Origin: Calliopum simillimum
Lineage: Eukaryota; Arthropoda; Insecta; Diptera; Lauxaniidae
Direction: 5' to 3'
NCBI GenBank assembly: GCA_951812925.1
Contig: OX638368.1
Location: 81,946,909-82,010,908 of the forward strand
DNA length: 64,000 nucleotides
This document shows positions 1 through 11,446 of this stretch, piece by piece. Below the pieces are notes generated by a model. The model was not told the origin of the DNA, searched no databases, and was given only the letters and a program-made list of their open reading frames with translations. Within the stretch, counting starts at the first letter, position 1. Every line of letters starts with the position of its first letter. Made by a program: the position numbers and the translations under genes.

Positions 1-1537
1 TACTTATGAAGATAACCCGAATACACAGCAACCCCGACATGTAATATTTCCCAATCTGGTGCTCTCAACCAAATCTTCCTTATTCTCCTCCTTTGGAACT
101 GGAATAGAATCCAGATTGGAACTCTCCACTTTTCCAACCTGTTCGCTTATAACTTTTGAAATTTAGCCGAACAGTGTTTATAAGCGTTTACAAAAAAAAA
201 CAAATAGAACTGGCTTCACTTCCTGTCCTGTCGGCACCGCTTTCATACAAATTTTTTTTTTGAAGAGTTACAGTCCCGATATATATAAATAAAAATGGTT
301 GCTGGCTATTCTGTTCTTTAGATGTGCCAATAATCAAAATGGTGTATCGACGAAAAAATGTATATATATATATATAAGAAAATAATTGTGGATGACTTAT
401 CTTTTTTTTTGCGGTGGAATTAAAAAATCCTCTCTAGCGTCTTCCTTAATCCTGAAGCCTCAGTCAACCACACTAATAGAAAAATAATAACTCATTACTT
501 ATAAAATACCAAAAAGAATGTATATGTAAAATATTACGAGCACTAAAAAAAACAATTCTTGACTTTACTCACATTAAATTTTCTTATTCGCCTTTTTTTC
601 ACAATAAAAATTTATAATTAAAATCCTTTTGGCTGAATAAAACTTGCCGTGAAGACGCGCACTATCCTTTGATAAATCTTAAAAAAACAACAACAAAAAC
701 TATTAAAATCAACCGCCATAACTTTCACTAACCGAAAACTGATTTTTTTATAATTTACTTAAGAAAATTAAATTTACTTTTTTCTTTTTTATCTTTTTAT
801 TTTTTCACAATAACACCGCTCGAATTTAAACCGCGTCCGACCTTTCCAACTTAAGCTTCAGGAATAATCTCGAAGCGCTAAGCTCCAAGACTTATACCCG
901 AAATTGAAAACTGTATCGTTTCACATATACATTCTATATACCTAAAAAAAAAAAAAACATACAATAAAACTTAAGACTTAAACTAACAAATACTACATCC
1001 CTCATACATTAAAACGAATCCTAATCATACATCTATTTCATTTCAATCTTATATCCCTAAAACCTTTCTCTAAATCCGCCAGCCTAAACATACCATTTCC
1101 GAAAATCCTTACAGCTAAACACATCTTTTTCGCTGCATGAACATAGTCTATTCTCCAACCCACAATCAAACAGAACTATCCCTGTGGAACCTAAGAGCAT
1201 TAGATTTTCACATCTGGCAACATGTGAAAACTCATGATGGCTGTCAAAGTAGAAATAAAAATCAAAACAAAACCCAAAAATAGTGAGAATTTAACTTAAA
1301 CCCAAAAAAAAATGTGCTAAAATAATAATAAAACAACAAAAAAAACCAGTTAAAAGTGAAGGTAATTAATTAAACAAAACAAAAATATGAATAGAAAAGA
1401 AAAATAAATAACTAAAAGTGCAATGCAAACAAAAAAAAACTATTAGCAGTGTAGTGTAGTGATTCCTCTCTTTTTTTTTTTTTTTTTTTTTTTTTAAATG
1501 GAATAAAATGTAAACTCCTGCCAAACAGCCTGCAACA
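1..1537 (-). repeat. 3' LTR of Ty3/gypsy element (truncated by window start)
   Basis: Positions 1-1537 repeat 10009-11484 almost base for base, so this is the 3' LTR of the minus-strand element; about 1257 bp of it lie left of the window. It ends at ...CTGCAACA, matching the end of the other LTR. Differences are few: a stretch near 1255-1320 of about 60-65 bp that the 5' LTR lacks, homopolymer and TA-repeat length changes, and a substitution near 561. Such similarity implies a recent insertion. Confidence 0.93.
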
Positions 1538-2395
1538 AAACACTATGTTGACCATGGTTTCCTAAACTGTGGACGACGTAGTGTGCTGGATGTTACATAA
1601 ACAAAAAAAAAACTAAACTCAAAGGTCCTCTTTCGTTTTGTCCGTAGCCGAGTACAGACGTGTTTCGGGTGTACTCGTTCGCGTGTGTCTTAGCGTCAGA
1701 GCCTTTTCATTTGCCTTTTTTAAGGTTATGAAAAGTATTTTTGATTAAACTCATAAATGTGGAATACCCTGGCAATATGAGATAATTCTCCGCCATTTAA
1801 TTTTAAAACCAAAAAAAAAAAAAACTCAAAGGTGAGCTTAATTGTTTGCATTTTAATCTGATGTACCAGGTGCCCAACGTAGGCCATCGCCCACACCCTG
1901 ACGTCAGGAGACTCATGCTAACCACTGTGCTAGCCGGGCAATCCGCCACTACTTGTCCAAAGATCATATATCATTATATTTAATAACCATTATTTCCTTT
2001 TCTTTCGTACAGGTATCATTCCGCAGTTGAAATCGAACCAGGGCACTATTTTCATGATGATTACGGGACGTAAATATGTCATTCTAATATTTAAGTGCTT
2101 CACTTTGTGGTAATTTTGTTCACTTTTCAGGTACTTGTGTAGGCCTTAAACTAAATATTGCACAGTAGGATGGAACACGAAAAATCGAGGACATCAGTAA
2201 ACACAAGGACGATACAATTTATAGCATAGGTGGTAAATATTGCACATGGTGGTAATCGTTGTATAATTAAGTTTCTATAATTACATGTATCTATAAATGT
2301 AGATATTGCACTTGTGTCTAAAACTAGCTTTTGCTGTCCTCATATTGCACTTTCAAATTTGTTTTGGCGGTTATCTTCATGATTGTTCCCATCGC
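1538..2395 (-). other. noncoding tail between pol and 3' LTR
   Basis: This 858-bp stretch follows the pol stop and precedes the 3' LTR. No open frame with retroviral character is present on the minus strand. The expected polypurine tract next to the LTR is not obvious: the bases just inside 1538 read mixed purine and pyrimidine on the coding strand. It includes the tRNA-Lys-like segment at 1871-1939. Confidence 0.6.
1871..1939 (-). repeat. tRNA-Lys-derived segment (not a functional tRNA)
   Basis: The minus strand begins GCCCGGCTAGCACAGTGG, like the acceptor stem, A box and D-arm of tRNA-Lys(CUU), and ends ACGTTGGGCA like its T-arm and acceptor 3' side. The A box is well kept. The anticodon arm and B box are degraded, so it is a tRNA-derived fossil or SINE head. 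It lies inside the retrotransposon, in the element's own orientation. Confidence 0.6.
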
Positions 2396-5300
2396 TTACT
2401 GCTTCATATCTTTAGCATGGAATACCCCTATTGGTTTTCCTGCTAAATTCTCCAATTCATACAAATTATTGCCTACGGGCCTTACCACACGACACTTAGT
2501 AAACTTTTTACAAAACTTTGCATTGACATTATTTTTAAAGTCGCTCACAGGAAAATTTCTTTTAAAAATTTCCTGCCCTGGCACAAACTGAACTTCTCGG
2601 CTTCTCTTATTGTATTGCTTAGCTCCTCTCTCATATGCTTTATGCAGATTTTGTTTAATTTTGTCCCTTATCAAAGCTATTCGGTCTTCATTGTTGGTTA
2701 TCAGTAACTCTGGCTCACTTAAAGAATTTAATTTCCTTGCAAGTTGGTAATCTGCTCCGCTTGTATACATGTTATGTCCGAACAACGCGAAAAATGGAGT
2801 GACCCCAGTCGCTGCATGAACTGAGCTCCTCAAAGAACACTCAATCTCAGAAAGATATAGGTCCCAGTCCCGATGATCTTCCTGCATATAAGACCTTATT
2901 GCTGCTAAGATTGACTGGTTTACCCGCTCTGCGGCATTTGATTGCGGGGCATAAAATGCAGTTTTAATATGTTTTATTTTATATAATTCCAACATTTTAC
3001 CAAACTCTTTAGAAGTAAATTGCTTTCCATTATCGGAGTGTATTATCTCCGGTACGCCAAATTTATGGAAAACTTCGCGAGTTAAAAATTCGATTACTTT
3101 AGCTGCCGTTGCTTCACGCATCGCTTTCAGTAGGGTAAATTTCGTGAAGTGATCCACTACAATAAATATATATGAGTTACCACCTTTTGATCGCGGATAC
3201 TTGCCAAGAAAATCAATATAAATTTTCTGGAAAGGACGTTCTGTCGTTACCTCATTCCCCATTCTTGGCCTGAGTTCTTTATTCGTAGATTTAGACTCTT
3301 TACAGACTCTACAATTCCTAATAAAATTCCTTACTTGTACTGCCATTTTCGGCCAGTAATAGAATTGCCTCAATCGATGTAACGTTTTCGCAATTCCACC
3401 ATGCGACGCAATTTCTGGGCAATGAGCTTTCTCTATCAATGTCGAAGTCAGGGATTCCGGTACCCACAATTTCCATTTTGGTTCTGCATCATCTTGCTCA
3501 AATCCTGTTCGCTTGAATAAAACTCCATTATCTATTTTTAAATCAGGCAACCTATCCAAATTTTCTTCAACTGCATTCACCATCTCCATATACTCAGGGG
3601 ACTCAAACTCAGTGGTCTCTATGTCAAGCCATTGAGTTTCAGTAGCATCCAGTTCATCTACAAATCGAGATAACGTGTCTGCCACCACGTTCTCAGACCC
3701 CTTACGGTGTTCAATTTGAAAATCAAACGATTGGAGCTGAAGAGACCACCGAGCGAGTCGACCCGTCAGATCTCTCAGTGACATGAGCCACTTCAGACTA
3801 GCATGATCAGTCAAAACTGTGAAGGGCATCATTTCAACGTATGGTCTGAAGCGTTTTATTGACAGCACCGCGACCAAACATTCTTTTTCAGTTACGCTGT
3901 AATTCTTCTGGCATGAATTCAGCTTTTGTGAAAAATAGGCTATGGGCCTTTCGTTTCCGTCATCATCTTTTTGAAATAATACAGCGCCAACTCCACTATC
4001 TGATGCATCGCACTGGATATAAAAACGTCTCGAAAAGTCAGCATGCCTAAGTACTGGTGCAGTTGTTAAAGATTTTTTTAAGCTATTGAAAGCTGTTATT
4101 GCTTCCGGAGTCATTTTAAACTTAGTTCCTTTTTTAAGAGTGTCACTCAATGGTGCTGAAATCGAGGCAAAATTCTTTATGAATCTCCTATACCAGCCTG
4201 CGGTTCCAAGAAAGCTTCTTACTTCCCTTGGCGATTTTGGTATGGAGATTCTCTGGATTGCCGAAACTTTATCTGGGTCCGTTTTCAACATTCCTCCTCC
4301 CACTATAAATCCTAAATATTTTAACTCCTTAAAACAAAACTTCGATTTCTTCAGACCTATTGTTAAATTTGCTTTTTTCAAGCACTCTGCAACTTCGTTT
4401 AAAACTTTGATGTGTGTATCAAAATCTGGTGCTATTATCAGCAGATCATCGAGATAAGTAAAAACATTCGATTTTAGTTTCTGCGGGATTACTTTATCCA
4501 TAAGTCTACAGAGTCTTTGGGCAGCATTGCATAACCCGAACGGCATGACTGCAAATTGATACAGTGGACGACCCGGCACGGTAAAGGCTGTATACTGTTT
4601 ACTTTTTTCTTCCAATTGGATTTGCCAAAATGCAAATTTCAAATCAACACTACTAATGTAGTAGGTATAATCAATCCGGCTTAAAATGCCCTCTATGTTT
4701 TGTAGTGGGTAAGCATCCTTTACCGTCCGGTCATTTAACTTTCTCGCATCAAGACAAAAACGATTTTTCCCAGGCTGCCGTACTATTGTGAAGCGGTTGC
4801 TCCATGGACTCTCGCTTTCTTCGATAACTCCTAAATCAAGCATTTTATCGATTTCAGTGTATACAATATCTTGGACTGCTGGCGAGATAGGGTAGTGCCT
4901 ATCTTTGACCGGAATTGCCCCTTCTATCAACTGAATCGTATGCATCTCTAAATTTGTTTTTCCCAAACCGTTCTCTTCAAATATCAGAAACCTTTTTTTC
5001 ACTTCCTCTAAACGTTGCTGTTCTTCATCACTCAACGCATGTTTTTCAGGCTCTTCATCTTTGCTTTCACTTTTGTGACTTTGAAAATGGCTAACTACTT
5101 TTTCCATATCTATTTCTTCTACTCCAATGACATCTACCGCCAACTCAAAAGCCCTCCAAAAATCAATGCCAAGGTATGCCTTCTGCTCTAATTTAGGACA
5201 CAAATAAAACTCAATTAATTTTGTTTTATCCTGGAATACAACTGGAAGTTTGACTTTCCCCACAATGTTGTGTTTCTGTCCACCTGCTGTTCTCACAATC

Positions 5301-5848
5301 GAAAAATATCTATCTATCGTAACGCCAAATTTTTCTACTAACTCTCTGCAGCTACGGCCTAAAATTGATACCGAGGCTCCAGTATCTAGAAGTCCTTTTA
5401 TCTCTATTTCGTTTACTCTAATAACCGCATATGGACGTGGGTCAATTTCGGACGCTTTATTTACTGCTTCGGCAACATATTTTCTTTGTAATTTTCTCTT
5501 GATAAAATTCTCCCTTGCTTTCCTTACTCTCCTTGAAATCATTCGCATACCACTCAATTGGTTCTCATTAAAAATACGATCTCTAGCAATTTTATAGTTC
5601 TTTAATCTCTCTTCGTATGGTATTATTTCGAAAGGCTGTTTTAACTTATTTATACTTTTATTAAAACTCTTTACTGCATTAAAAATATTAATTTTTTTCT
5701 TCTCCATAGGTCCAATCACTTCATCATCCTCACCTTTCTCATCAAAAGTATTATTGCTTATTGATTCTCCACGGGGTTTTGGCTGGAGCGTGTCTCCCCC
5801 GCTGGAATCACGTTCCTCGTGGAGTTTCCCGCATTGCAGTTGGCGCAT
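2396..5848 (-). CDS. pol: Pol polyprotein: protease, reverse transcriptase, RNase H, integrase
   Basis: The 1150-codon frame overlaps gag by 91 nt in the -1 frame. Domains in order: aspartic protease with DTGAS at residues 155-159; reverse transcriptase with VDLKFAFWQ at 401-409, PFGLCNA around 436-442 and the catalytic YLDD at 465-468; RNase H around 605-730 (CDAS at 613-616, TDH at 680-682, ADTLSR at 723-728); integrase with an HHCC zinc site (H809, H816, C846, C849) and catalytic D879, D939, E974. All key residues are present and there is no stop, so it could be active. The first ATG at 5848 is only the frame's formal start. Expression is more likely by ribosomal slippage at 5824-5830. Confidence 0.93.
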   Translation of the reverse strand: MRQLQCGKLHEERDSSGGDTLQPKPRGESISNNTFDEKGEDDEVIGPMEKKKINIFNAVKSFNKSINKLKQPFEIIPYEERLKNYKIARDRIFNENQLSGMRMISRRVRKARENFIKRKLQRKYVAEAVNKASEIDPRPYAVIRVNEIEIKGLLDTGASVSILGRSCRELVEKFGVTIDRYFSIVRTAGGQKHNIVGKVKLPVVFQDKTKLIEFYLCPKLEQKAYLGIDFWRAFELAVDVIGVEEIDMEKVVSHFQSHKSESKDEEPEKHALSDEEQQRLEEVKKRFLIFEENGLGKTNLEMHTIQLIEGAIPVKDRHYPISPAVQDIVYTEIDKMLDLGVIEESESPWSNRFTIVRQPGKNRFCLDARKLNDRTVKDAYPLQNIEGILSRIDYTYYISSVDLKFAFWQIQLEEKSKQYTAFTVPGRPLYQFAVMPFGLCNAAQRLCRLMDKVIPQKLKSNVFTYLDDLLIIAPDFDTHIKVLNEVAECLKKANLTIGLKKSKFCFKELKYLGFIVGGGMLKTDPDKVSAIQRISIPKSPREVRSFLGTAGWYRRFIKNFASISAPLSDTLKKGTKFKMTPEAITAFNSLKKSLTTAPVLRHADFSRRFYIQCDASDSGVGAVLFQKDDDGNERPIAYFSQKLNSCQKNYSVTEKECLVAVLSIKRFRPYVEMMPFTVLTDHASLKWLMSLRDLTGRLARWSLQLQSFDFQIEHRKGSENVVADTLSRFVDELDATETQWLDIETTEFESPEYMEMVNAVEENLDRLPDLKIDNGVLFKRTGFEQDDAEPKWKLWVPESLTSTLIEKAHCPEIASHGGIAKTLHRLRQFYYWPKMAVQVRNFIRNCRVCKESKSTNKELRPRMGNEVTTERPFQKIYIDFLGKYPRSKGGNSYIFIVVDHFTKFTLLKAMREATAAKVIEFLTREVFHKFGVPEIIHSDNGKQFTSKEFGKMLELYKIKHIKTAFYAPQSNAAERVNQSILAAIRSYMQEDHRDWDLYLSEIECSLRSSVHAATGVTPFFALFGHNMYTSGADYQLARKLNSLSEPELLITNNEDRIALIRDKIKQNLHKAYERGAKQYNKRSREVQFVPGQEIFKRNFPVSDFKNNVNAKFCKKFTKCRVVRPVGNNLYELENLAGKPIGVFHAKDMKQ

Positions 5849-7947
5849 TTAGGCGTAACCACATCTGGAGTTCCGCACTTGTAGCAAAATATTGATCTCT
5901 GCATGATAGGGCAATCCATATAGACGTGCCCCTGCTGCTTGCAATTCCAGCAAATAACAATTCGTTTTGCTTGTTGCTGGCACTGTACCTGGGATTGTTG
6001 CTGTTGCTGTTGTCCTTGCTGCTGCTGCTGCATTTGCTGCTGACTCTGATTTTGTTGCTGATTCTGACTTTGTTGTTGCTGTTGACCTACGGATTTCTGA
6101 TGGAATTGCAGATTATATGGTTTTTGTTGATGTGGCTTAAACAATGCTTTTTTAGAGTGTTGAACTTCATCTACAAACATGTCTTCATCAATAGGTTCAT
6201 CATCATAATTTTCAACATCCAATTCATTCAGCTTATGTACCCGCTGTTGACGTACAAAATTTTGATTGTTATTATACATCCCACGTCCATCACATCGTAG
6301 TAAATATTGTTCAATTTTGATGCACTCTACACGTAGTTGATTTACGGTAAATATATTTATGTGCCATAGCATCTTACCTAGGCTGCTTTTTAAATTTTGT
6401 TTAATAATTTTAACAACTTCATATTCAACGACAGGATTTCTTATTTTGGACCTAATTTTCAACATCGCATGGAAAAATGAATCGACACTCTCGCCAGGCA
6501 GTTGCTTTCGATTATAAAGATCGCCCATCAGCTCAAAATCAGTACGATTATTCTGGTACTGCTCCAGTAGTGCATGGCGTAGTGTCGGCCAATCTGCAAT
6601 ATTATGGGTTTTCACTTGCAGCCAATACCACTCACGTGCATTTCCTACTAACAGCAAATGGAATTCTCGTAGGATTTGATTCCATGAACAATTAAATTGA
6701 CACTGAAGGCGTTCTAGGCGAAATATAAAATCTTCAATGGATATCGTATCTGGACTACCATCAAAAACTAAGCCAAATCGATCAACTTTAAATACATTAT
6801 TATTTACGGCCATAGTGTTGTGTATTGGTGGTGGCATGTTTAACATTGTCGTTGACTGTAGAGGTTGCGCTGATTGTGTATTTGATCTGCTGCTTGAACC
6901 ATTACGATGTTGTTGCCTATTTGATTGCCTTGGCTGTTGATAATAATTATATGGTATTGGTGGAATGGGTTGATGACTAATCTGCTGTTGATGTAATGGC
7001 TGCTGGAAATTTTGCTGTTGTTGAATCTGCGGTATTTGCTGTATTTGCGGCTGAAAATGTTGCTGTGGTTGAATCTGCTGTATTTGGTGTTGCTGCACTT
7101 GGTGTTGCTGCATGTGATGATTTTCTATCTGGTGACTTGTATCAAGCCTTATTTCTTGATTACCTTGATTCATAATATTATTACTTTCAGAATTATTTGT
7201 ACTTGGCGAAGATTGTGATTCAGCATTTTGCTCAACGGTTGCATTATTGCCTCCTGGACCGCCAGTTATGGGCTCTTCTTCAACTCTACAAGGTTCAACA
7301 TGGGTGAGACTCAACATTTTTTTCATTTCCTCCAAAGTAGCTTCCATAAAATTTTTTAATTTATCCTTAACGGATTTTTCTAACGAGGTCTTTAAATTTT
7401 TATTCGCATGAAGTACCACTTCATTTATAATTTTAATATTCTCTTTATTCATAAAAGGATTTGGTTTAGTACTAGCCTGATTTCTTTCTTTCTGATTTAA
7501 GGGACTTGGAAAAGACAAATCTTTAGAAGTTTGGTTCTGTTTAGTATTATCCTGACTTTTTTCACTATGATTTAAATAACTTTGGATAGGTACCTCTTTC
7601 TGAATTTGGTTTTGTCCTTTAGACGATATTAACGTTGCATTTTTACTGACTGTATTGATATTGGTATTTGAGGCCGTACCTGTTTGTGCATTTGCAGAAG
7701 TCATTTGCTGATTTATTCCAGCTGTGGCTTCATTACTACGAGACGTATTAATAGTATCAGAAAAATCTATAAACCCAGGGCTTATTAGTGCGCTCGCTCC
7801 TGCCTCTGTAGGTTCCACAGTTACATTCTCCTTAGGTGGAGGAGTTCGATGCATTTTGTTCAAATTTTCTAAATTACTTTCTAAAATTATTTTAGATTTA
7901 CCAGATCGCAATTCCATAAACGTATTTGAAATCACTTTGTTTCTCAC
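5758..7947 (-). CDS. gag: Gag polyprotein with zinc knuckle
   Basis: The 729-residue frame has an N-terminal Ser/Thr/Asn-rich part and Gln-rich runs around residues 270-330 and 615-660. A capsid-like region lies between them, recognisable by the retrotransposon-gag block DWPTLRHALLEQY and the GESVDSFF motif. A CX2CX4HX4C zinc knuckle is at 666-679, and a second Cys cluster follows at 688-704. Knuckles of this form bind the genomic RNA in particles. The ATG at 7947 follows an 800-nt leader after the primer site. No stop interrupts it. The Gln tracts create long spurious frames on the opposite strand, which are ignored here. Confidence 0.9.
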   Translation of the reverse strand: MRNKVISNTFMELRSGKSKIILESNLENLNKMHRTPPPKENVTVEPTEAGASALISPGFIDFSDTINTSRSNEATAGINQQMTSANAQTGTASNTNINTVSKNATLISSKGQNQIQKEVPIQSYLNHSEKSQDNTKQNQTSKDLSFPSPLNQKERNQASTKPNPFMNKENIKIINEVVLHANKNLKTSLEKSVKDKLKNFMEATLEEMKKMLSLTHVEPCRVEEEPITGGPGGNNATVEQNAESQSSPSTNNSESNNIMNQGNQEIRLDTSHQIENHHMQQHQVQQHQIQQIQPQQHFQPQIQQIPQIQQQQNFQQPLHQQQISHQPIPPIPYNYYQQPRQSNRQQHRNGSSSRSNTQSAQPLQSTTMLNMPPPIHNTMAVNNNVFKVDRFGLVFDGSPDTISIEDFIFRLERLQCQFNCSWNQILREFHLLLVGNAREWYWLQVKTHNIADWPTLRHALLEQYQNNRTDFELMGDLYNRKQLPGESVDSFFHAMLKIRSKIRNPVVEYEVVKIIKQNLKSSLGKMLWHINIFTVNQLRVECIKIEQYLLRCDGRGMYNNNQNFVRQQRVHKLNELDVENYDDEPIDEDMFVDEVQHSKKALFKPHQQKPYNLQFHQKSVGQQQQQSQNQQQNQSQQQMQQQQQGQQQQQQSQVQCQQQAKRIVICWNCKQQGHVYMDCPIMQRSIFCYKCGTPDVVTPKCANCNAGNSTRNVIPAGETRSSQNPVENQ
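5824..5830 (-). promoter_or_regulatory. GGGAAAC slippery heptamer, gag-pol -1 frameshift
   Basis: In the gag frame the minus strand reads GCG GGA AAC, which gives the X XXY YYZ heptamer GGGAAAC in the correct phase. A -1 slip continues as GGG AAA CTC, exactly the pol frame. The heptamer lies inside the 91-nt gag/pol overlap. Just downstream, CTCCACG can pair with CGTGGAG near the gag stop, a candidate stimulatory stem. The heptamer and phase are seen directly; frameshifting itself is inferred. Confidence 0.72.
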
Positions 7948-8736
7948 AAAAAAAAATTTTTTAACTTTGATTATTTATCAGAATACTATAGTGAAAAAAA
8001 AAAGGAATTCATTTACCGGTTACTGGGTGGAGTAAGGGTCATATAGGGTATTCAAAGTTCTACGCAACTCGATCGAGTTACTCGTGTGGTGCTTACTTTC
8101 AGTAATTTTTCTGTATTCAAAGACTGATATCACGTTTGCTTTCTGAATTTCGTGCTACTAATTTTAAATACCAACAAAAATCGTTATTAGGCCACGAATT
8201 TTCGGTTTTCTTTATCCCGCCGTACTACTAAAATATTTCGATTTTCTGTCGCTTTTAGGCTACAGTTGAGAAAAAAAAATTATGCGCAGCGCAATATCTA
8301 TCTCCGAATCGAAATTTAAATTTTCATTACTTTTGAGTTTATCTGGTACAATCAGGCTTTAATTAATTTAATTAGTCCTAAGCTACCAGACCTCCTAACT
8401 TGTAAAGATCAAATCTTAAAATTTAACGTTTTATTTTTTATGTACTTTACTTTCCGATTCGTAATTATCGGTTTCCCCATCGAATTGTGCAATTAGTCTG
8501 GAAATTTTAGCCGGCTAAGTCTCCAAGTTGATGGACAATCCAACAAGTAAGAATCAGCTATCCTACCGATTGATATTTCATAGGTTCCCCCTCTAACTCT
8601 TTATCGATGAACCGCTAACAGCGTTTCACTTGATGATCCCCTAATATCACAATCGGTACCTAACTATTTTTAACTATTGGTGGGTTTTGGTGTTAATACC
8701 CCCTACTTAATTTATTTATTTTTTTTTTTTTTTTTT
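7948..8736 (-). other. untranslated leader between primer site and gag
   Basis: About 790 nt separate the primer-binding site from the gag ATG. I see no open frame or recognisable motif here beyond AT-rich sequence and a long T run (A run on the element strand) next to the primer site. Confidence 0.6.
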
Positions 8737-8748
8737 GATTGGGCGCCA
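8737..8748 (-). promoter_or_regulatory. primer-binding site complementary to tRNA-Lys
   Basis: The minus strand reads TGGCGCCCAATC three bases after the LTR end ...TATAACA. Ten bases, TGGCGCCCAA, are complementary to the 3' end (including CCA) of tRNA-Lys(CUU). This fixes the inner edge of the 5' LTR at 8752. Confidence 0.8.
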
Positions 8749-8751
8749 TAT

Positions 8752-11412
8752 TGTTATATGTCCCCTAGTGCATCGTGTCTACAGTGGCACGCCACGGCTA
8801 GCTGCGCGTAATTCAGGGGGTTCTCAACCCACCACTCTAGACCGAGGGGCAAAACAATAATCTCTACCTCCGATTTACCGGAAGTAAAAATTTAAACTAA
8901 ATCTGAAATAACCGTAACTACTCTCACAAAAAAAAAAACCAAAGAAAATAAAATCAACCCAATTTAAAACCCCGCCTATCTTTACCACCACACGAATAAG
9001 GAGACAGCTGTTCGACTCCATTGCGTACCCACCCATCCTGTGTCATAATCATCATATATTCATGACACCCACACATGACACCAACAATACTCCCCCTCTT
9101 TTTACCTACCCATCACCGGTTCACGAATTCCCCTTTTTTATACCAAATTTTAGCCCATCATCTTATAATCAGATAAGTATCCAGAATCAAAAGATAACCA
9201 TTATTAATTCCCAAAAAAAAAACACAGTTTACTTTCAGATTCCTTCTATGGTATGTAGGAAACCGGATACATCGAAGGACCCCCAAAAGAAATACTCTAA
9301 AGCTGAAATAAAATATGTATATGTAGATGTAACAAAAAAAATACAACTCACAATTTAAAATTTGTATAAAAAAAATATAAAAATTATATTATAAAGACAT
9401 TCTTATAATTATAGATCAAATCAGAAAAATAATTCTACTCAGTGTAACTAAAATCAAATTGTAAGATGAAATCAAAATTTAACTTTTGTATAAAAAAAAA
9501 ACATCAAAAAATCCTATCTGTATAACCAAATTATATTAAGTGTAATATGAAATTTAAACAAAGGGTAAATTTAAATAGCTCATATAAAAGCCGAAATAAT
9601 TTGGTTTTTAAATAAAATTATTAACAATTAAACCTTAAAACTTTAGTTTCATATATATATAAAAAAAACAAAACATGCGAAATAACTAATCCTATAGGCA
9701 CACCATTTCAAGACAAGATTTATAGCTGCCAGCCAAATTTATTCAAAAATAAAACAAAACGGTCAATTAGAAAATCCTGAATTCCAACAATTGCTTCTCT
9801 GCTTAGACAACCTATTTTTTTTTTTTTATATTAGACAAAACCTAAAGGAGCTCTCTTAGGAATTTTTCTTTTCTTCGTAATTAGAAACTCAAACTAATTC
9901 AACATTTACTTTTCAGGACTCCCTATTTACGCCTTTACAATTGAAGCTAAATCATATAAAGAAAAAAAAATATACTACCATATAAAAAGCAAAAATGTAC
10001 TACTCTACTACTTATGAAGATAACCCGAATACACAGCAACCCCGACATGTAATATTTCCCAATCTGGTGCTCTCAACCAAATCTTCCTTATTCTCCTCCT
10101 TTGGAACTGGAATAGAATCCAGATTGGAACTCTCCACTTTTCCAACCTGTTCGCTTATAACTTTTGAAATTTAGCCGAACAGTGTTTATAAGCGTTTACA
10201 AAAAAAAACAAATAGAACTGGCTTCACTTCCTGTCCTGTCGGCACCGCTTTCATACAAATTTTTTTTTTGAAGAGTTACAGTCCCGATATATATAAATAA
10301 AAATGGTTGCTGGCTATTCTGTTCTTTAGATGTGCCAATAATCAAAATGGTGTATCGACGAAAAAATGTATATATATATATATATAAGAAAATAATTGTG
10401 GATGACTTATCTTTTTTTTTGCGGTGGAATTAAAAAATCCTCTCTAGCGTCTTCCTTAATCCTGAAGCCTCAGTCAACCACACTAATAGAAAAATAATAA
10501 CTCATTACTTATAAAATACCAAAAAGAATGTATATGTAAAATATTACGAGCACTAAAAAAACCAATTCTTGACTTTACTCACATTAAATTTTCTTATTCG
10601 CCTTTTTTTCACAATAAAAATTTATAATTAAAATCCTTTTGGCTGAATAAAACTTGCCGTGAAGACGCGCACTATCCTTTGATAAATCTTAAAAAAACAA
10701 CAACAAAAACTATTAAAATCAACCGCCATAACTTTCACTAACCGAAAACTGATTTTTTTATAATTTACTTAAGAAAATTAAATTTACTTTTTTCTTTTTT
10801 ATCTTTTTATTTTTTCACAATAACACCGCTCGAATTTAAACCGCGTCCGACCTTTCCAACTTAAGCTTCAGGAATAATCTCGAAGCGCTAAGCTCCAAGA
10901 CTTATACCCGAAATTGAAAACTGTATCGTTTCACATATACATTCTATATACCTAAAAAAAAAAAAACATACAATAAAACTTAAGACTTAAACTAACAAAT
11001 ACTACATCCCTCATACATTAAAACGAATCCTAATCATACATCTATTTCATTTCAATCTTATATCCCTAAAACCTTTCTCTAAATCCGCCAGCCTAAACAT
11101 ACCATTTCCGAAAATCCTTACAGCTAAACACATCTTTTTCGCTGCATGAACATAGTCTATTCTCCAACCCACAATCAAACAGAACTATCCCTGTGGAACC
11201 TAAGAGCATTAGATTTTCACATCTGGCAACATGTGAAAACTCATGATGGCTGTCAAAGTAGAAATAATAATAATAAAACAACAAAAAAAACCAGTTAAAA
11301 GTGAAGGTAATTAATTAAACAAAACAAAAATATGAATAGAAAAGAAAAATAAATAACTAAAAGTGCAATGCAAACAAAAAAAAAACTATTAGCAGTGTAG
11401 TGTAGTGATTCC

Positions 11413-11446
<34 letters not shown>

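Noticed and set aside
1871..1939. Functional tRNA-Lys gene
   Set aside because: The anticodon arm and B box are degraded and the segment is a few bases short.
1538..2395. Possible env gene between pol and the 3' LTR
   Set aside because: No frame with signal peptide, cleavage site or membrane segment exists on the coding strand.
5926..6300. Leucine-rich 124-codon plus-strand frame
   Set aside because: It is the antisense shadow of the Gln-rich tract of gag.
9062..9358. 98-codon plus-strand open frame
   Set aside because: It lies inside the LTR, is antisense to the element, is low complexity and has no domain signature.
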